Shown here one piece after another: positions 47,768-60,683 of a stretch of DNA of 64,000 nucleotides. Source of the DNA: Sanghuangporus weigelae (lineage: Eukaryota; Basidiomycota; Agaricomycetes; Hymenochaetales; Hymenochaetaceae); the NCBI GenBank assembly GCA_033182465.1, contig CP137319.1:3038001-3102000 (forward strand), given 5' to 3'. The position numbers and the translations under genes are program-made. Position 1 is the first letter of the stretch, and each line of letters starts with the position of its first letter. The notes beneath the pieces were generated by a model that did no database searches, was not told the DNA's origin, and was given only the letters and a program-made list of their open reading frames with translations.

Positions 47768-48129
47768 TCACATTGGTCTTAGGCTTGCATCTGTCGAACT
47801 GGATCGATGTCGCGTGTTCACGATCACCTCCAGGCACACATTCGTGCACACTCTCGGAGAAGGCGATCTATTCTTGGACTGGAACTGTTCCCTTCGTTCT
47901 TTACCTCCATCCTCCCTCGCAGATGCTTGCGTGTGTCTAGGGTTGCGAGGAATGCGTTGAAAAAGGCTAAAGACAGTATCAGGGCTAATATCGAATCGGA
48001 CGTGCATAGCTGCTTCAGTCTATGCCAGGACGTTAACCCAGATCGAGAATGCGTGTCCTCCGGGTACATGCCAGCTGTATTTCTAACAAGCCGATTGAAA
48101 GTGGATGTGGTTGGAATCACAGCCGTCAT
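47768..48129 (-). pseudogene. DUF6534 gene fragment (C-terminal part)
   Basis: The minus strand reads ALILSLAFFNAFLATLDTR, then KHLRGRMEVKNEG. This is the last membrane segment and the N-A-x-L-A-x-L-(N/D)-x-R-K-x-L-R signature of the basidiomycete DUF6534 family. Related genes occur at 52.4 and 57.5 kb. The upstream frame does not continue into the earlier membrane segments, so it is probably a decayed copy. Confidence 0.6.
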
Positions 48130-48274
48130 CGGTGGTTTTCATCTCGTCATTTGAGAGCGGACTTCTTTCTGTTGTTTCATCCTTAGCATCGAAATGTCCT
48201 CGCAACTGTAATTTCTTTACTGTTCACAATACTCGCTGTACACTGCCATGCTGGTGAACTTTCTACAGCTGTAA

Positions 48275-51200
48275 CTATTGTACGGATCCAAAGCCTTGCG
48301 GACAATTTTGCTTGGCGATGCTAGCGGAGCCACTGCGCATGTAACAAATCCTCGCAGGGATGCAATCACCAGTGCATGGTGTAGTATGTACCGATCCTTT
48401 CCCCTGAAAACTGTTGAACCTCTGTTCCGAAGAATTGATGAGCTACCGCTGATCTTACGGTTAGACTCCGAAGTCTACACACCGTTACGAGAGATGAATC
48501 TGCCTCCATAGCTAAAGACAGAAGAGGCTCGGTAGTTGGATTAAACGGACAGTTCAAAGATGAATACCTTCAGTCACAAGATGCCACCAAGTAGCATTCA
48601 ACGGGTCATTCGGACCCCAGCCCGTGATGTTCTGGCCGTATGCCGCCCGGGTGTTGTATTCGAACGAATACGTGGGTCCAAACTCATTCTGACCGTCCAG
48701 TGCACTGAACGAGTTCACGTCACTTCGCCACCTGATTTCTCTTAATTTGGTTGACAGAACAGGAATAAAAGGTACTGACGTATATGCATCAAGAATGTCG
48801 AAGGTCTACATGACGGCCATGGTTAGAGATGATCCATATGTTCGCTCCAAAATTCGACTTTGTACATACATTCGAGTCCACCTCGTACACGCGGAAGCCG
48901 GAATTGAGATTCGTCAGAGGTGTAATGGATGGCCCGATCTGAAAAGAACCATCAAGAGAAAGGCAAGAGTAAGAGTTGTCGATGATTTCAGCACTGACCC
49001 ACGACACTGTCTGAGCCGTTTCAGTCGTCATGTTTGTCCCATTGTTCGAATAGAATATCTGTCCGGAAAAATCCGATTGATGATGTATCACGGACAGGTC
49101 GCGAATCATGCTTACAGACAACTGATCCTCGTGAGTATGTCCCCAGAAAATATCTAGCAACGATGCGTCGAAAAAGGTGGAACTCTTGAGATGGATTGTG
49201 TGACGACTCACTAGCAATGACATGCGGAGAAAAGCGATCGACTCTGGAAGAGTCGCGTTCAGAACGGGAATCCGTTTGAGCACTCAACGAGTACCCACAT
49301 TTGGTAAACTTTACCAGGATCGATGTTAGACTATAGTGTGCTGAATATCATCAGCAAAGGCACTCACATAGATTTGTGGGGTTACTGAGCGCATTCGAAC
49401 CATCCCATCCGCTCAAAACATGACCTAGGATCCATACTAACATATTAAAAAAATTTCCGTAAACCATGTCGATTATATTCAAGGGAGACACTCTTCACCT
49501 CTTTCTCCTGCATCTTCGGCGTCCTGGAGCTCATCCGTAAGGAAACGTAACATTCCCGACGCGTCAGATGAGGTCAGGTTTATGTAATTGAACCAATTTG
49601 CTCTGTATGATGCTGCTTTCGGTATACTTCCTGGATACGAGGGACGGCAGCATACCGATACCAGAAGTCTGTATTGATCGTGATGATCCGCAGACCGTCC
49701 AGTCGCCGAACCATGTAGGCTGCATAATGAGCGCGAGAAAGACCAGCGGAAGATGATGGGATCCACCGTTCGAACTCCCACAGCCCAGAGACATGGTCAT
49801 AGTTCCTGACAAGTGGATGAACAATCGGTATCATTCAGGATCCTTGTTACAGGCGACGCACCAACTGAATTGACGTGCAAGTTCGCCTCCAAGAGAATGG
49901 GGAGCATCGTGAGCTCTAAAAGAGAGCTCAAAGTCAGGATTTGCAATGATAATACAGAACGCAACGCACGATGGATGTGAATCATGGTTCCCTAATGCAG
50001 CGTAAACAGGCCCTGAGCCAAGTGTACGCTTGAAAAGGTCGAAAACCACTGTCTGAGAAAATGATCAATTAAAGCCGCTGCTGAGCCATTTTCAATATGA
50101 AACAAACCTCAGTATATAAAACATACTGCCGCGAAAGTTGATTATTTGGATCATGAGAAACAAGATCACCAGTGTAGATAGTAAAGTCGAATCCAGTATT
50201 CCCTGTGCCTGCTAACACGGGAATGGCTTGCAGCGCAGCCAGTGCTAGAGCAAATGGTGTATCGCTAGTCAATTCAAGGATACGTCAGAAGCAGATGCGC
50301 TGAGTGTGCAGATCGTTGTTTTACCAGCGGTAGGCACCAAAACGAGGGGCAGGAAATATGGTCTCATTCGGGCTTGAAGATGCTACGTTTCCCTGTCTAC
50401 AACAAAGATCGGATGTGCAATTGGCTTCTGCTCCGATTGTGTAGCCTTCACAAAGTGTTTGGCTTAAGCAAACAAAATAAAAAGCTAGTCGACTGACGAG
50501 GGTCAATATGAAAGTCAGATAGATGAAGGACTTTCAATCGCTTCCCGCTCGGCCCTTTCGGAGCAGGGATCGGATTCGGTTTTGGTTTCGCAAACCACCC
50601 AGTCATGTTCAACGGTGAAGTCGGTGGCAACGGGCATACCCCCAAGAAATTCTGGCAGATAAGCTGACCATCATATCCCATTACATTCGCGTTCGCCAAG
50701 ACCTGTGTTATCACGCTTCCCAGGGTTAATGGCCCTACGTTTACGATGCACTGCTCTGGTGTCATCCCGAGTACGGGAAACAAATGGCACAGTCCCAGTA
50801 CGGCTGTAGGACCTTCTTGTGGAACAGCCAGCGCAACTAATTTGATTATCGCGAGTGCCGATTGACATGCAGCACATGAATCGTTCAAGAAGGGCGAGTT
50901 GGGCGTCTCTGGAGCGACAATTAACTGAACTTGGCGAAGAGCCTCATCAAGGATTCTTGATGGTGAAGCTATCGGTGGCAGCGGATGAGGATCGCCTGTA
51001 TCATTCTAAAATACGAATTATCATCAGGTACGGTTCAAAGTACATACAGGGACCGAAAACAAGCGGACTTGCGGAATCGTGTTGGGATTTGTCAGCTCGA
51101 ATGGATATATCTCGTGCTACACAATCAGATTTCATGAACATAGTAGCCATCTTTCGATACGGAAGACTCACCGTCACAGGGTCGGTGATAACTGGTTGAA

Positions 51201-51354
51201 CTTGCTCGCTTGTCTGTGTCGGGCTATTGTAGTAGTGCTTGTAAACGGATGTGGGAAAAGCACCAGCAGCTGCAAATTCCGATGGTCCTAATGTTACATT
51301 CTGCCCGACCGACAGAGAGGCAGCGACGAGAAAGGCGTAGATAAGCCTGAGCAT
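48275..51354 (-). CDS. secreted acid-sphingomyelinase-like phosphodiesterase
   Basis: ATG 51354 opens a signal peptide (MLRLIYAFLVAASLSVG). A saposin-B-like segment follows (NDSCAACQSALAIIKL, GLCHLF, CQNFLGVC; paired cysteines near 50650-50880), then a calcineurin-like phosphoesterase domain. Metal-binding motifs occur in order: LKVLHLSDFHIDPR (DxH), TGDLVSHD, ALGNHDSHP (GNHD) and WGHTHEDQL (GHxH). The C-terminal domain has GQNITGWGPNDPLNATWWH, then an intron and KGSVHTTPCTGDC...ICYMRSG, ending NCPQGFGSVQ at the stop 48275. Cysteines in that tail match the disulfides of the family. About ten introns. The enzyme would hydrolyse sphingomyelin-like or other phosphodiester lipids outside the cell or in the vacuole. 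Exons in 49.3-50.1 kb overlap two frames and need transcript support. Confidence 0.88.
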
Positions 51355-52374
51355 TCTTTACTGTAGGATACAGAAAATTCTGCCGTGGCAATTGAGAGCA
51401 CTTTTGAGATGTCTCTCGGTTTTCAAGTTATACGAGGCCTGACCAGTCTGCTGACCTTCGGAATATCGCCTTTCTATATGTATGTCTTCATGAATTTCTT
51501 CTGCCGTGCTATTTCCATCTTGCGCACGTTTCGAAGCCTGCAGCGGCAACTAGTTCCCGGACGTATCGCCTCCGTGGGATATGAGAGGGCATGATTGGAA
51601 CGAAAGACAAACGTGCGTTGAAGTCTGTTCGGCACGAGACCGGATGCTGAATGAAACGCTGCACGCGGAAGCAAAACGTAATGTCGCGGCAAGCTCTTTT
51701 CTGATGACAGAGTCATTTACAATTTTAGTTGAAGGAACGACAACCATAAGATGAGACAAACTGAGTCCTGAGTGAGACGAGTCAAATTCTTTGGAACATG
51801 CATCAGATAGATATTGTAGAAGTGGTACTTTCGCGTCGAGAGCGTGAGAAACTATTTGCAAGCATCTTCATTTTTGCATGGCTGCAATTTTTTTTTCGCT
51901 CCAGACCAGAAGTCCGTATCCCTGCATGATCTTGTACTTCGAGCGTCCGCGTGCTGTTGAAGATGCAGTCTAAAAGCATGGACTCGACCGATGCTCGCCT
52001 TTTGCGAGACATAGAAGGTGACCCGACTAGCCGTTGCCCGAGTCAGTCTCTTCAATGAATCGTCCTTCCTTCGAATTCTGCACTCTTGCAAAAGCTTAGG
52101 AAGATATGTACGTGCATAATTCTCTCGCATTCGTTCGTTTATATAAACCTTACATAGATGTATACTCTATACTGTGACGTAACTACAACAGGATATCAAT
52201 AGGGCATTGAACTGTGTGATCACCGACGGCATCATATTGGGATGGATGAAGTGTTCGTATCCAAGTCGATTTCTGACTCGTCGCTTCGGTATTTCGTTTC
52301 GGTTCTGATGCTGATGGCAATAACCTCGTTCTTCTAACGTAAACGGTAAGTACCCAAGTAGCGACGTAGGGCGA
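51355..52374. other. intergenic, left copy of a duplicated block
   Basis: Minus-strand frames (51550-51861, 51852-52130) resemble those at 56322-57267. Both blocks share a run with GAGTCAAATTCT...ATGCAT and a second near CGTTC(G/A)TTTATAT...CTTACATAGA. It is the downstream flank of a DUF6534 copy in each case. Confidence 0.6.
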
Positions 52375-53770
52375 TTATGAACTCACCATCCGTTCTTCAT
52401 TTGAATTTTCACTGGTCAATGATCTCGTACCGAAAGCGCTTCCATTTGTCGAGCCGGACTGACTCCCTATACCTGCGATGCGGAACATATTGTATACTCC
52501 TGAATTTGAACTGGAACCTTCGGTCTTTGCCTCCCCTCGCAGCCGCTTGCGTGTGTTTAAGGTTGCAAGAAGTGCGTTGAAATAGACTAGAGACGATATT
52601 AGGACTAGCACCAACGGTATTTCAAGACCAAGGTGAGTAGTCACGTTTTGAAATGCAGGAATAGATTGCAGCGTAGACGCCGTTGTTAGGCATAGCGGCG
52701 TACTTCATGGTCAAAATCAGTAACTATCTTCACTTATTGGAGGTCATCAGAGCGACTTACCGATATGAAGCAAGCGACTGTCACAAAGCTTGTAAGTAAT
52801 CCGGTACCGATGATATATACGGTCAATTTTCGGAGCATGGTGTCAGTTCTGCTCTCTTTGTGAGTCCTCCGGTAGTCGACGAGTGCAAGATTTACTCACC
52901 TTTGGAAACCAGTCTTATCCTTGAAAAGGAAATAGCATACGCAAATCGCAATCCACAAATCTGCTGTTACTCCCGAGCCGAGACTAGTAAACATCAACCA
53001 CTTTGGTATGATGTTGAGACAATGTATTGAAGTGTAAGAAACTCAGGGGCGTACAGAAATATTTGAGATCTCGAGGAATGATCGGAGATGGAGCCTATTG
53101 TAGCGTCAGCTCATTGAATGACACATGCGATCAGACTCACAGTTTAGCCATGAATGCGAGAGCAAATGCTATGTCTGAAATTAGCCAATGACTGAATGTG
53201 GATTGTAGTGGAGCCTCACCGAGTGCTACAAAATTCAAGACCATCTGCATCCACAAAATTACCTATCATCTCCGCAGAGCAGGATTCTGAGGACTCACCG
53301 CAGTAATCAACAAGAAAATGTTCCGATTACTCACTAAGGAATGGCGTCACCAAAGACACTCGGACCATACTGGAACAGAGGCTCACTGATCCAGATTCGT
53401 CGTATGTAAAATCTACTGCATTTGTCAGTTTCTACTAGTTCCACCGGCGCTGTCAACATACAATCGAATGATGAAGTCACCTGTCTCCTGAAAAGCGGTC
53501 TCGAGCTTGAGCGTATAATCAAATTCTTATACAAGGAGCAAATTAATACCTCCAGTAAAATTGGCCACTGAAATAGTGAGTTAATTCAAGGTTCATGAAA
53601 ATTATTGCATATCGACGTACGCAAGTACTCCAAGTCACCTTGCCAACCACGAGAAAATTAGTAAAATTCACCACCAAAGTAGTATATCCATAGTCTGCGA
53701 CCATAAAAAATTGCAATGCATCGAATATCCTAAAATTACAGCTAGTTGCAAAATTGTTGGCAATCATGTG
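52375..53770 (-). pseudogene. DUF6534 membrane-protein gene, copy A, interrupted
   Basis: Membrane-protein exons in the same order as copy C. IFDALQFFMVADYGYTTL, then KVTWST, lie near 53620-53740; SVVY-like segments with short exons run through 52700-53400; and the last exon has EIPLVLVLISSLVYFNALLA, then TLNTRKRLRGE, with a C-terminal tail ending at 52375. The 5' end, which should hold the first membrane segment (LFGIT...YFQNSK), is missing. The frame stops at the edge of the palindromic element at 53736-54829, and the sequence beyond it matches a point further upstream in copy C. So an element insertion and a deletion of about 190 bp broke the gene. Confidence 0.7.
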
Positions 53771-54829
53771 ATTTCACCACTTTTCTCGCCATGAGAGCCT
53801 CAAAACACAGATAAAATCATATCTCACCCAAATCTCAACGGTCTTACATCATCTAAGTTGCTAAATTCATCTTTTCGAAAGGGCTTTTGTTTAGGAAAAA
53901 CAATCGAGAAAATAGAGCAAAACATGACCCCAAAATGGCAAAAATCTCGTTTTTTTGCCTCTTTCTTGTATGTGCATTTTTTTTCTGTGATCCCTGCTGA
54001 TCCAGCACCTCCCCAAAGCTATCCAGAATGATAATATGATTATAAAATGAATTTACAGACTGAATTTGAGTTGAAATTGTGTACCAGAATGTGCTGCTTT
54101 GAGGCATGTCTGAATCACTCAAAACTCATCATTTCCCCCTAGCCTCCCAGGCTGCAGGAAAATTTCTTACAGGCCAGATTCATGCATATAAATTCATTTC
54201 AGGTATAATAGACTAGGTTTGTGCACTAGCTAGGTCCTCAGCATCCACTGGTAAGCTGGGGAGATGCTGTCTAGAATAGTGCATACAACTAGAAACACTT
54301 GTTCAGCCCAGCTCACCAGTGGATGCTGAGGACCTAGCTAGTGCACAAACCTAGTCTATTACACCTGAAATGAATTTACATGCATGAATCTGGCCTGTAA
54401 GAAATTTTCCTGGAGCCTGGGAGGCTAGGGGGAAATGATGAGTTTTGAGTGATTCAGGCATGCCTCAAAGCAGCACATTCTGGTACACAATTTCAACTCA
54501 AATTCAGTCTGTAAATTCATTTTATAATCATATTATCATTCTGGATAGCTTTGGGGAGGTGCTGGACCAGCAGGGATCACAGGAAAAAATGCACATGCAA
54601 GGAAGAGGCAAAAAACGAGATTTTCGCCATTTTGGGGTCATGTTTTGCTCTATTTTCTTGATCGTTTTTCCTAAATGAAAGCCCTTTCGAAAAGATGAAT
54701 TTAGCAACTTAGATGATGTGAAACCGTTGAGATTTGGGTGAGATATGATTTTATCTGTGTTTTGAGGCTCTCATGGCGAGAAAAGTAGTGAAATCACGTG
54801 ATTGCCAACAATTTTGCAACTAGCTGTAA
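53736..54829. mobile_element. 1.1-kb palindromic (foldback/MITE-like) element
   Basis: Two arms of about 525 bp (53736-54260 and 54307-54829) are near-perfect inverted repeats around a 46-bp spacer. The outer ends read TTACAGCTAGTTGCAAAATT and its complement. The inner ends carry CCAGTGGATGCTGAGGAC and its complement. Both arms carry the same short frame (MSDS(D/G)MPQSSTFWYT), which is just the palindrome read twice. No transposase is inside, so it would be non-autonomous. No clear target duplication was seen. Confidence 0.85.
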
Positions 54830-55658
54830 ATGATATTCGAAGTCCTGATAAGAAACAGTGAACCAGGGGTATTCTCACATGGCGACAGTCAATACTGCAA
54901 AGAACGTTTCTCCAAGAAATTCATCTAGTTGATGATGTAATGAAGGCAGTAATGAAGATGAATTTGCGGAGGCCATGGGTTCCTAGAGGGCAGATGCGAA
55001 GGGTTATTGGCGTTGCTCGTTTGATAACGAATGTAAACTGACCCCACCACTTCTTTTATAGTCACTCGCTTGCAACCTGGTTCGTTGTTACATAAGCGCC
55101 ACGTCTTCCATCTTCCCACGATGTCGAAACTTGAAGTTCTTGAACAGCGAACTGTACAGTCGCCGCGGTTCTGAATCTCTTGATCGTTTGGTGGTCGAAT
55201 CAAATACGCCTCAAAGAAGGGCCACCAAGACAGACCAAAGATACGCACTCTTGTTACTACGAGACCGGTAGCTACCTTGAATTCAACACCTGCCAAACAT
55301 ATATTTGCAGCAATACCAGATCTCTCAAGTAGTACGGCTACGGAATGACTCAAGCGATTCTCATCAAGACTTCTCAGATGCTTGTCCAGTCTTCCAGTTC
55401 TTTTGATCATCTGTTCTAATATTTTACCCTATCTTTGAGTCTATTTATGACTGGGGATTCCACCCAAACATACCTTCAGGGACAACTTCCGATTGCAGTT
55501 GGAATTCCTATTCTCTCTAGCAAACTCACGTATGCACCTGAATTCACGAAGAAAGTGATCTTCCAGACGTGCACATAGCAGATAGCTTGGAGGCTTCTCA
55601 CAAAATCTCGGCCGGCGAGAAGTCAGATATTGTCTGGCAGTTGTCACAGCAAGGTTAG
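54830..55658. other. duplicated block, inverted copy of 59.1-60.2 kb
   Basis: Minus-strand frames 54925-55410 (MIKRTGRLDKHLRSLDENRL) and 55441-55677 (MKKIKSSNLAVTTARQYLTS) have clear partners on the plus strand at 59862-60185 and 59595-59831. These frames are probably the complement of DUF6534 5' flanks and not genes. They mark the extent of the inverted duplication. Confidence 0.6.
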
Positions 55659-56312
55659 ATGATTTTATCTTCTTCAAGTGCGCCTAAACCTTCTTTCCCT
55701 GAATCATCGGTTTCAGTCCTCCGGATAAGTTCATCGCAACTGAGCTGGAAGATCCGCTTTGACGCTCTGCTACCGGGATGTCTGTTTGGGATCACAATGT
55801 TCACATACTTTCAGAATTCAAAGAGGGATCCGAATTACCTTAAATCCATGGTAAGCACAGCATCAAACATTTGTAGATAGAAATGTGCTCATGCGTCTCT
55901 ACAAGTTGGATTATTATGGTAAGAAACATTTCTAGATTGCGCGTTCCATCGGTTAGTCATGAATGTCAGGATATTCGATGCTATTCAGTTTTTCATGGTC
56001 GCAGACTACAGATATACTACCTTGGTGGCAAATTTTACCAATCTTCTCGTGGTTGGCAAAGTGACTTGGAGCATCTGTGTACGCCTATATGCGTGCATAT
56101 TCCTGAGCCATGATCTTACTCACCTTGTCTTAGTGGCCGATTTTACTAGAGGTACGAATTTGCTCCTTCGGCGAATATTTGTTATAAGCTCAAGCGCGAG
56201 GACCTCTTTTCAGGACACAGGCAACTTCATCATTCGATTGTATGTGTACAGCGCCAACGGAAGACGAGAAGAAACTGATAAATACAGTGGGTTCTACATA
56301 CGACGAATTTGA
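55659..56312 (+). pseudogene. DUF6534 5' fragment, copy B
   Basis: The plus strand reads SQLSWKIRFDALLPGCLFGI, then TMFTYFQNSKRDPNYLKS, and later MNVRIFDAIQFFMVADYRYT. These are the first and third membrane regions of the family. It is an inverted copy of the 5' half of copy C. The remaining membrane segments and the NTRKRLR end are absent after 56312, so it is a truncated copy. Confidence 0.65.
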
Positions 56313-57456
56313 AATCGAAAACTATAAGAAACAGATTGAATCCGAATGAGATGAGTCAAATTCTGTAGAATATGCATTACATGTAGATAGAGGTGGTTCT
56401 GCGTCCTTCATTCCGGACTTGCTATACAAGAAAAAAAAGACGTTTTGTTTTGTTCTGCACATTTCGCAATTTCTTATTTTAATATTTATCGCATTATTGA
56501 GAGAAAACAGAGAAGAGAAAAGGAGAGGATATGGGTGCCAGCCACTGAAAACGGCTCCCACTCCCATCACCATGCCCGAACCTACAAGTGGCAGTGTTAG
56601 CTACGGCTCGACAGGGCGAGCGGGACGATGAAAGCAGTGGAGAGATGGGCGGGGGCAGTCCCACGTCTTGGTATGACGGCGAAAATTAGGCCTGTGGTGG
56701 TTTCGGTGGCAGTGAGGGATTGTCGAAAACAAACGGAGGTAAGAACGCTATATGATATATACATGGTTTGATGTTGTGTCTTATTTTGTGCAAAATTTGC
56801 AACAAAGTTTTTTCTACTACGAGATGACGAGTCGGAAGTGATGTAGGAACCAAAGAAGCCTCGGCTTCTTCCGTTGCCACCGACGCAGATCTAAATCTTC
56901 AGTCCGGCTTGCCACACCGAAGATTGTTAGTTGCTACTGACATGTGAAGAGCGTAAAAAAATTGTTTGTAATTTTTTCCACCCGTCCGTGTAACTCTTCC
57001 AAACCTAGAAGCCGTATCCAGGTATGTATGAACTTGCGCTTTGAGCAACAAGTGTGCAATTTGCTTCTCCGCGTACTCTTGAGGATGCGGTGTAGAAATG
57101 CCGACTTGTCCGTAATTGGATGCTGGCCTTTTCGGTGAGGTCTGAACGCGATCCGACCAGCCTGTCTCAATCGGTATCTTCGATGAGTTGTTCTTTCCGT
57201 GAGGTTTAGCAGTCTCGCGAAAACTTAAGAAGACGCGCGCATGTATCATTCTCTCATATTCGTTCATTTATATGGGTCTTACATAGAAATATATTTTATC
57301 ACTGCGATACGGAAACCTTAACTAGAGCAATGAGCTGTGTGATCACTTACGGCATCATATAGGGATGGACGAGGTGATCGTATCGAAGTCAGTTTCTGAC
57401 TCGTCGGTTCGGTATCTCGCTTCAGTTTTGACGCTGATTGCAATAACCTCGTCCCT
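56313..57456. other. intergenic, right copy of the duplicated block
   Basis: Direct counterpart of 51.6-52.3 kb. One minus-strand frame of 122 codons (56899-57267) is positioned like 51852-52130. Neither frame shows a domain. Confidence 0.5.
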
Positions 57457-59084
57457 CTAACGTACACCGTGAATAGTCGAGTAACTACGTAAGGGGGAAT
57501 ATAGGCTCACCATTCGTTCTTCCTTTGGGTTTGCACTGGTGAACGATCTCATGCCGAGGGAGATTCCATTTGTGGAGCTAGTCCGAGCCCGTATGTCTGC
57601 GATACGGAACATATTATATGCCCCTGAATTTGAACTGGAACCTTCGCTCTTTGCCTCCCCTCTCAGTCGCTTGCGTGTGTTTAAGGTTGCGAGGAGTGCG
57701 TTGAAATAGACTAGAGACGGTATTAGGATTAGTACCAACGGTATTTCAAGACCAGGGTGAGTAGTCACGTTTTGAAATGCAAGAATAGATTGCGACGTAG
57801 ACGCCATTGTTAGGCATAGTGGCATACTTTTTGCCCAAAATCTGTGAGTGCCCTCATTTGTTCGGAGGTCGTCAGAACGACTTACCGATATGAAGCAAGC
57901 GACTGTCACGAAGCTCGTGAGAAGTCCGGTGCCGATGATATATACGGTCAATTTACGGAGCATGGTGTCAGTTCTGCTCTTGATTGTGAGTCCTCTCGTA
58001 GTCGGCGAGTGCAAGGGTTACTCACCTTTGGAAACCAGTCTTATCCTTGAAAAGGAAATAGCATACACAAATCGCAATCCACAAATCTGCTGCTACTCCC
58101 GAGCCGAGACTAGTAAACATCAACCACTTTGGTATGATGTTGAGACAATGTATTGAAGTGTAAGAAACTCAGGGGCGTACAGAAATATTTGAGATCTCGA
58201 GGAATGATTGGAGATGGAGCCTATCGTAGCGTCAGCTTTTTGGATGACACATGCGATCAGACTCACAGTTTAGCCATGAATACGAGGGCAAATGCTATGC
58301 CTGAAATTAGCCAGTGACTGCATGAGGATTGCAATGGAGCCTCACCGAGTGCTACGAAATTCAGGACCACCTACATTCACAGATTTATTTATCATCTCCG
58401 CATGGCTGGATACGTATGACTCACCGCAGTGACCGACAAGAAAATGTTCCGGTCGCTCACTAAGGATTGGTCATCCAAGGGCGCTCCAACTATACTGGAG
58501 CAGAAACTCACTGATCCAGATTCGTCGGATGTAAAATCTACTGTAATTGTCAGTTTCTGCTCGTCCCACGTTGGCGCTGCACACATACAATCGGATGATG
58601 AAGTTGCCTGTGTCCTGAAAAGAGGTCCTCGCGCTTGAGCTTATAAGAAATATCCGTGGAAGGAACAAATTCGTACCTCTAGTAAAATCGGCCACTAAGA
58701 CAAGGTGAGTTAATTCATGGCTCAGGAATATGCAAGCATATAGGCGTACACAGATGCTCCAAGTCACTTTGCCGACCACGAGAAGATTGGTAAAATTCGC
58801 CACTAGCGTAGTATATCCGTAGTCTGCGACCATGAAAAACTGAATAGCATCGAATATCCTGACATTCATGACTAACCGATGGAACGAACTATTTAGAGAT
58901 GTTTCTTACCATAATAATCCAACCTGTAGACACTCATGAGCACATTTCTACAAGTGTTTGGTGCTGTGCTTACCATGGATTTAAGGTAATTCGGATCCTT
59001 CTTTGAATTCTGAAAATATGTGAACGCTTGAACGTTTGTGATTCCAAACAGACTACGAACATCCAGGATGATATTCAAATTCAT
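57457..59084 (-). CDS. DUF6534 integral membrane protein, copy C
   Basis: The best-preserved copy, on the minus strand. Exons encode SLFGITNVQAFTYFQNSKKD (59070-58990), IFDAIQFFMVADYGYTTL with LLVVGKVTWSICV (58860-58740), FVALGEAPLQ with FALVFMAKL (58260-58370), AADLWIAICVCYFLFKDKTG (58030-58110), TDTMLRKLTVYIIGTGLLTS (57970-57890), and a last exon with EIPLVLILIPSLVYFNALLA, then TLNTRKRLRGE. That gives about seven membrane segments and a Ser-rich cytosolic tail. DUF6534 proteins are a large basidiomycete family of unknown function. Its first exon seems displaced: SQLSWKIRFATLLAGC lies 400 bp further upstream (59480-59560), separated by unrelated DNA, so the copy may be non-functional. Confidence 0.65.
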
Positions 59085-60470
59085 GACAAGAAACGAAGAA
59101 TAGGAATTATTCTCACATAGCGTCTGTCATAACCGCAAAGAACACTTCTCCGAGAATCTCATCTACTCGACGATGTAATGAAGAAAGTAATGGAGACGAA
59201 TTAGCGAGGGCCATGGATTCCCAGAGGCGAGATGCGAGGACTTAACGATGTTGCTGATACAGAACGTATGCACACTAGCCTTTCCATTCTTATAGTCCGT
59301 CTTGACCGGGTGCACTCGATTCGCCTGTCACATAAGCTTTCTAAGAAGCCCCATGACGACAGTGCAATCAAGTTCTACTGAGTCCAAGACTTGGTGTGAG
59401 AGCAAGGCATTTTTATCCATGCAAGCTGCACTGGCACAGCTGAAACATGAACGAGAAAAAAAAGGGTGAACAAATAACGATAGCGTCAGCACATCCCGCT
59501 AGCAGAGTGGCAAAGCGGATCTTCCAGCTCAGTTGCGATGAACTTATCCGGAGGACTGAAATCGATGATTCAGGGAAATAAGGTTTAGCCGCACGTGAAG
59601 AGGATAAAATCATCTATCCTTGCTGAGGCAACCGCGAGACGATATCTGACTTCTCGCCGGCCGAGATTTTGTGAGAAGCCTCCAAGCTATCTGCTATGTG
59701 CGCGTCTGGAAGATCACTTCCTTCGTGACTTCGGGTGCATACGTGAGTTTGCTAGAGAGAATAGGAATTCCAACTGCAATCGGAAGTTGTCCCTGAAGCT
59801 ATGTTTGGGTGGAATCCCCGGTCATAAATAGACTCAAAGATGGGGTAAAATATGAGAACAGATGATCAAAAGAACTGGAAGACTGGTCAAGCATAGTCTT
59901 GATGAGAATCGCTTGAGTCATTCCGTAGCCGTACTACTTCAGAGATCTGGTACTGTCAATACATGTTCGGCAGGTGTTGAATTCAAGGTAGTTACCGATC
60001 TCGCAGTAACAAGAGTGCGTTTATTTGGCCTATCTTTGTGGTCCTGCTTTGAGGCACGTTTGATCCGACCGTCAAACGATCAAGGGAATCAGAACCGCGG
60101 CGACCGACAGCAGTTCGTTGTTCAGTTCAAGTTTTCACACCGTGGGAAGATGGAAGACGTGGCACTTTCACATCCAGCTCTCTGAACTATTCCGCAGGGG
60201 AACTGTAATTTGATTTGATCCTGTACAACGATCTTTCCGACCATCACAATCTGAAGTTGTAGGTTGATCCCAGGTCACGAAGACGTAAATCTAGGAACGA
60301 GTGGTCATCAACTGAATTGCCAACTATACCTTGTGATCCTCTGGCATCAATCTTGATCATCCGGCCTTGTAACAATGATTCTGCAAAGTCAGCTGCCCTC
60401 ATCAAAGACACTACCCACTAAAACCCTTCAGAAGTACCCCATCTTATTTACCATCGCTGTACGCTCTAGT
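59085..60470. other. right arm of the inverted duplication
   Basis: Contains the displaced DUF6534 5' piece (minus, 59413-59613) and plus-strand frames 59595-59831 and 59862-60185 that mirror 55441-55677 and 54925-55410. Not called as genes. Confidence 0.55.
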
Positions 60471-60683
60471 ATGGATACATCATCATCGTCTCCGACCGTC
60501 ACGCTTGGTGGACTGCTCATCGCGTCTTGGATTGTAGCTGTAATGACAGGCGTGGTTTTCTTTCATGCAGGTCTTAATTTCCGGGACAGACCAAAGAACG
60601 ATCCTGCGTTTTTCGGTGTCATAGTAAGCCTACGGTTCTGCTTCTCAAAGTTTTAAGATGTTGAGCTCACGGTGCCTTCAGTA
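60471..60683 (+). pseudogene. DUF6534 first exon, copy D, cut off by a retrotransposon
   Basis: ATG 60471 (MDTSSSSPTVTLGGLLIASW) encodes the first membrane segment and the turn FRDRPKNDPAFFGVI. A canonical donor (GTAAGCC) follows at 60624 and a good acceptor (GTGCCTTCAG) at 60672-60681. Exon 2 has only two bases before the LTR begins at 60684. So the gene was intact when the copia element inserted. Confidence 0.75.

Noticed and set aside
53853-54678. Two related short frames (MSDSDMPQ and MSDSGMPQ) as a duplicated gene
   Set aside because: They are the same sequence read from the two arms of the palindrome; one is frameshifted and neither has a domain.
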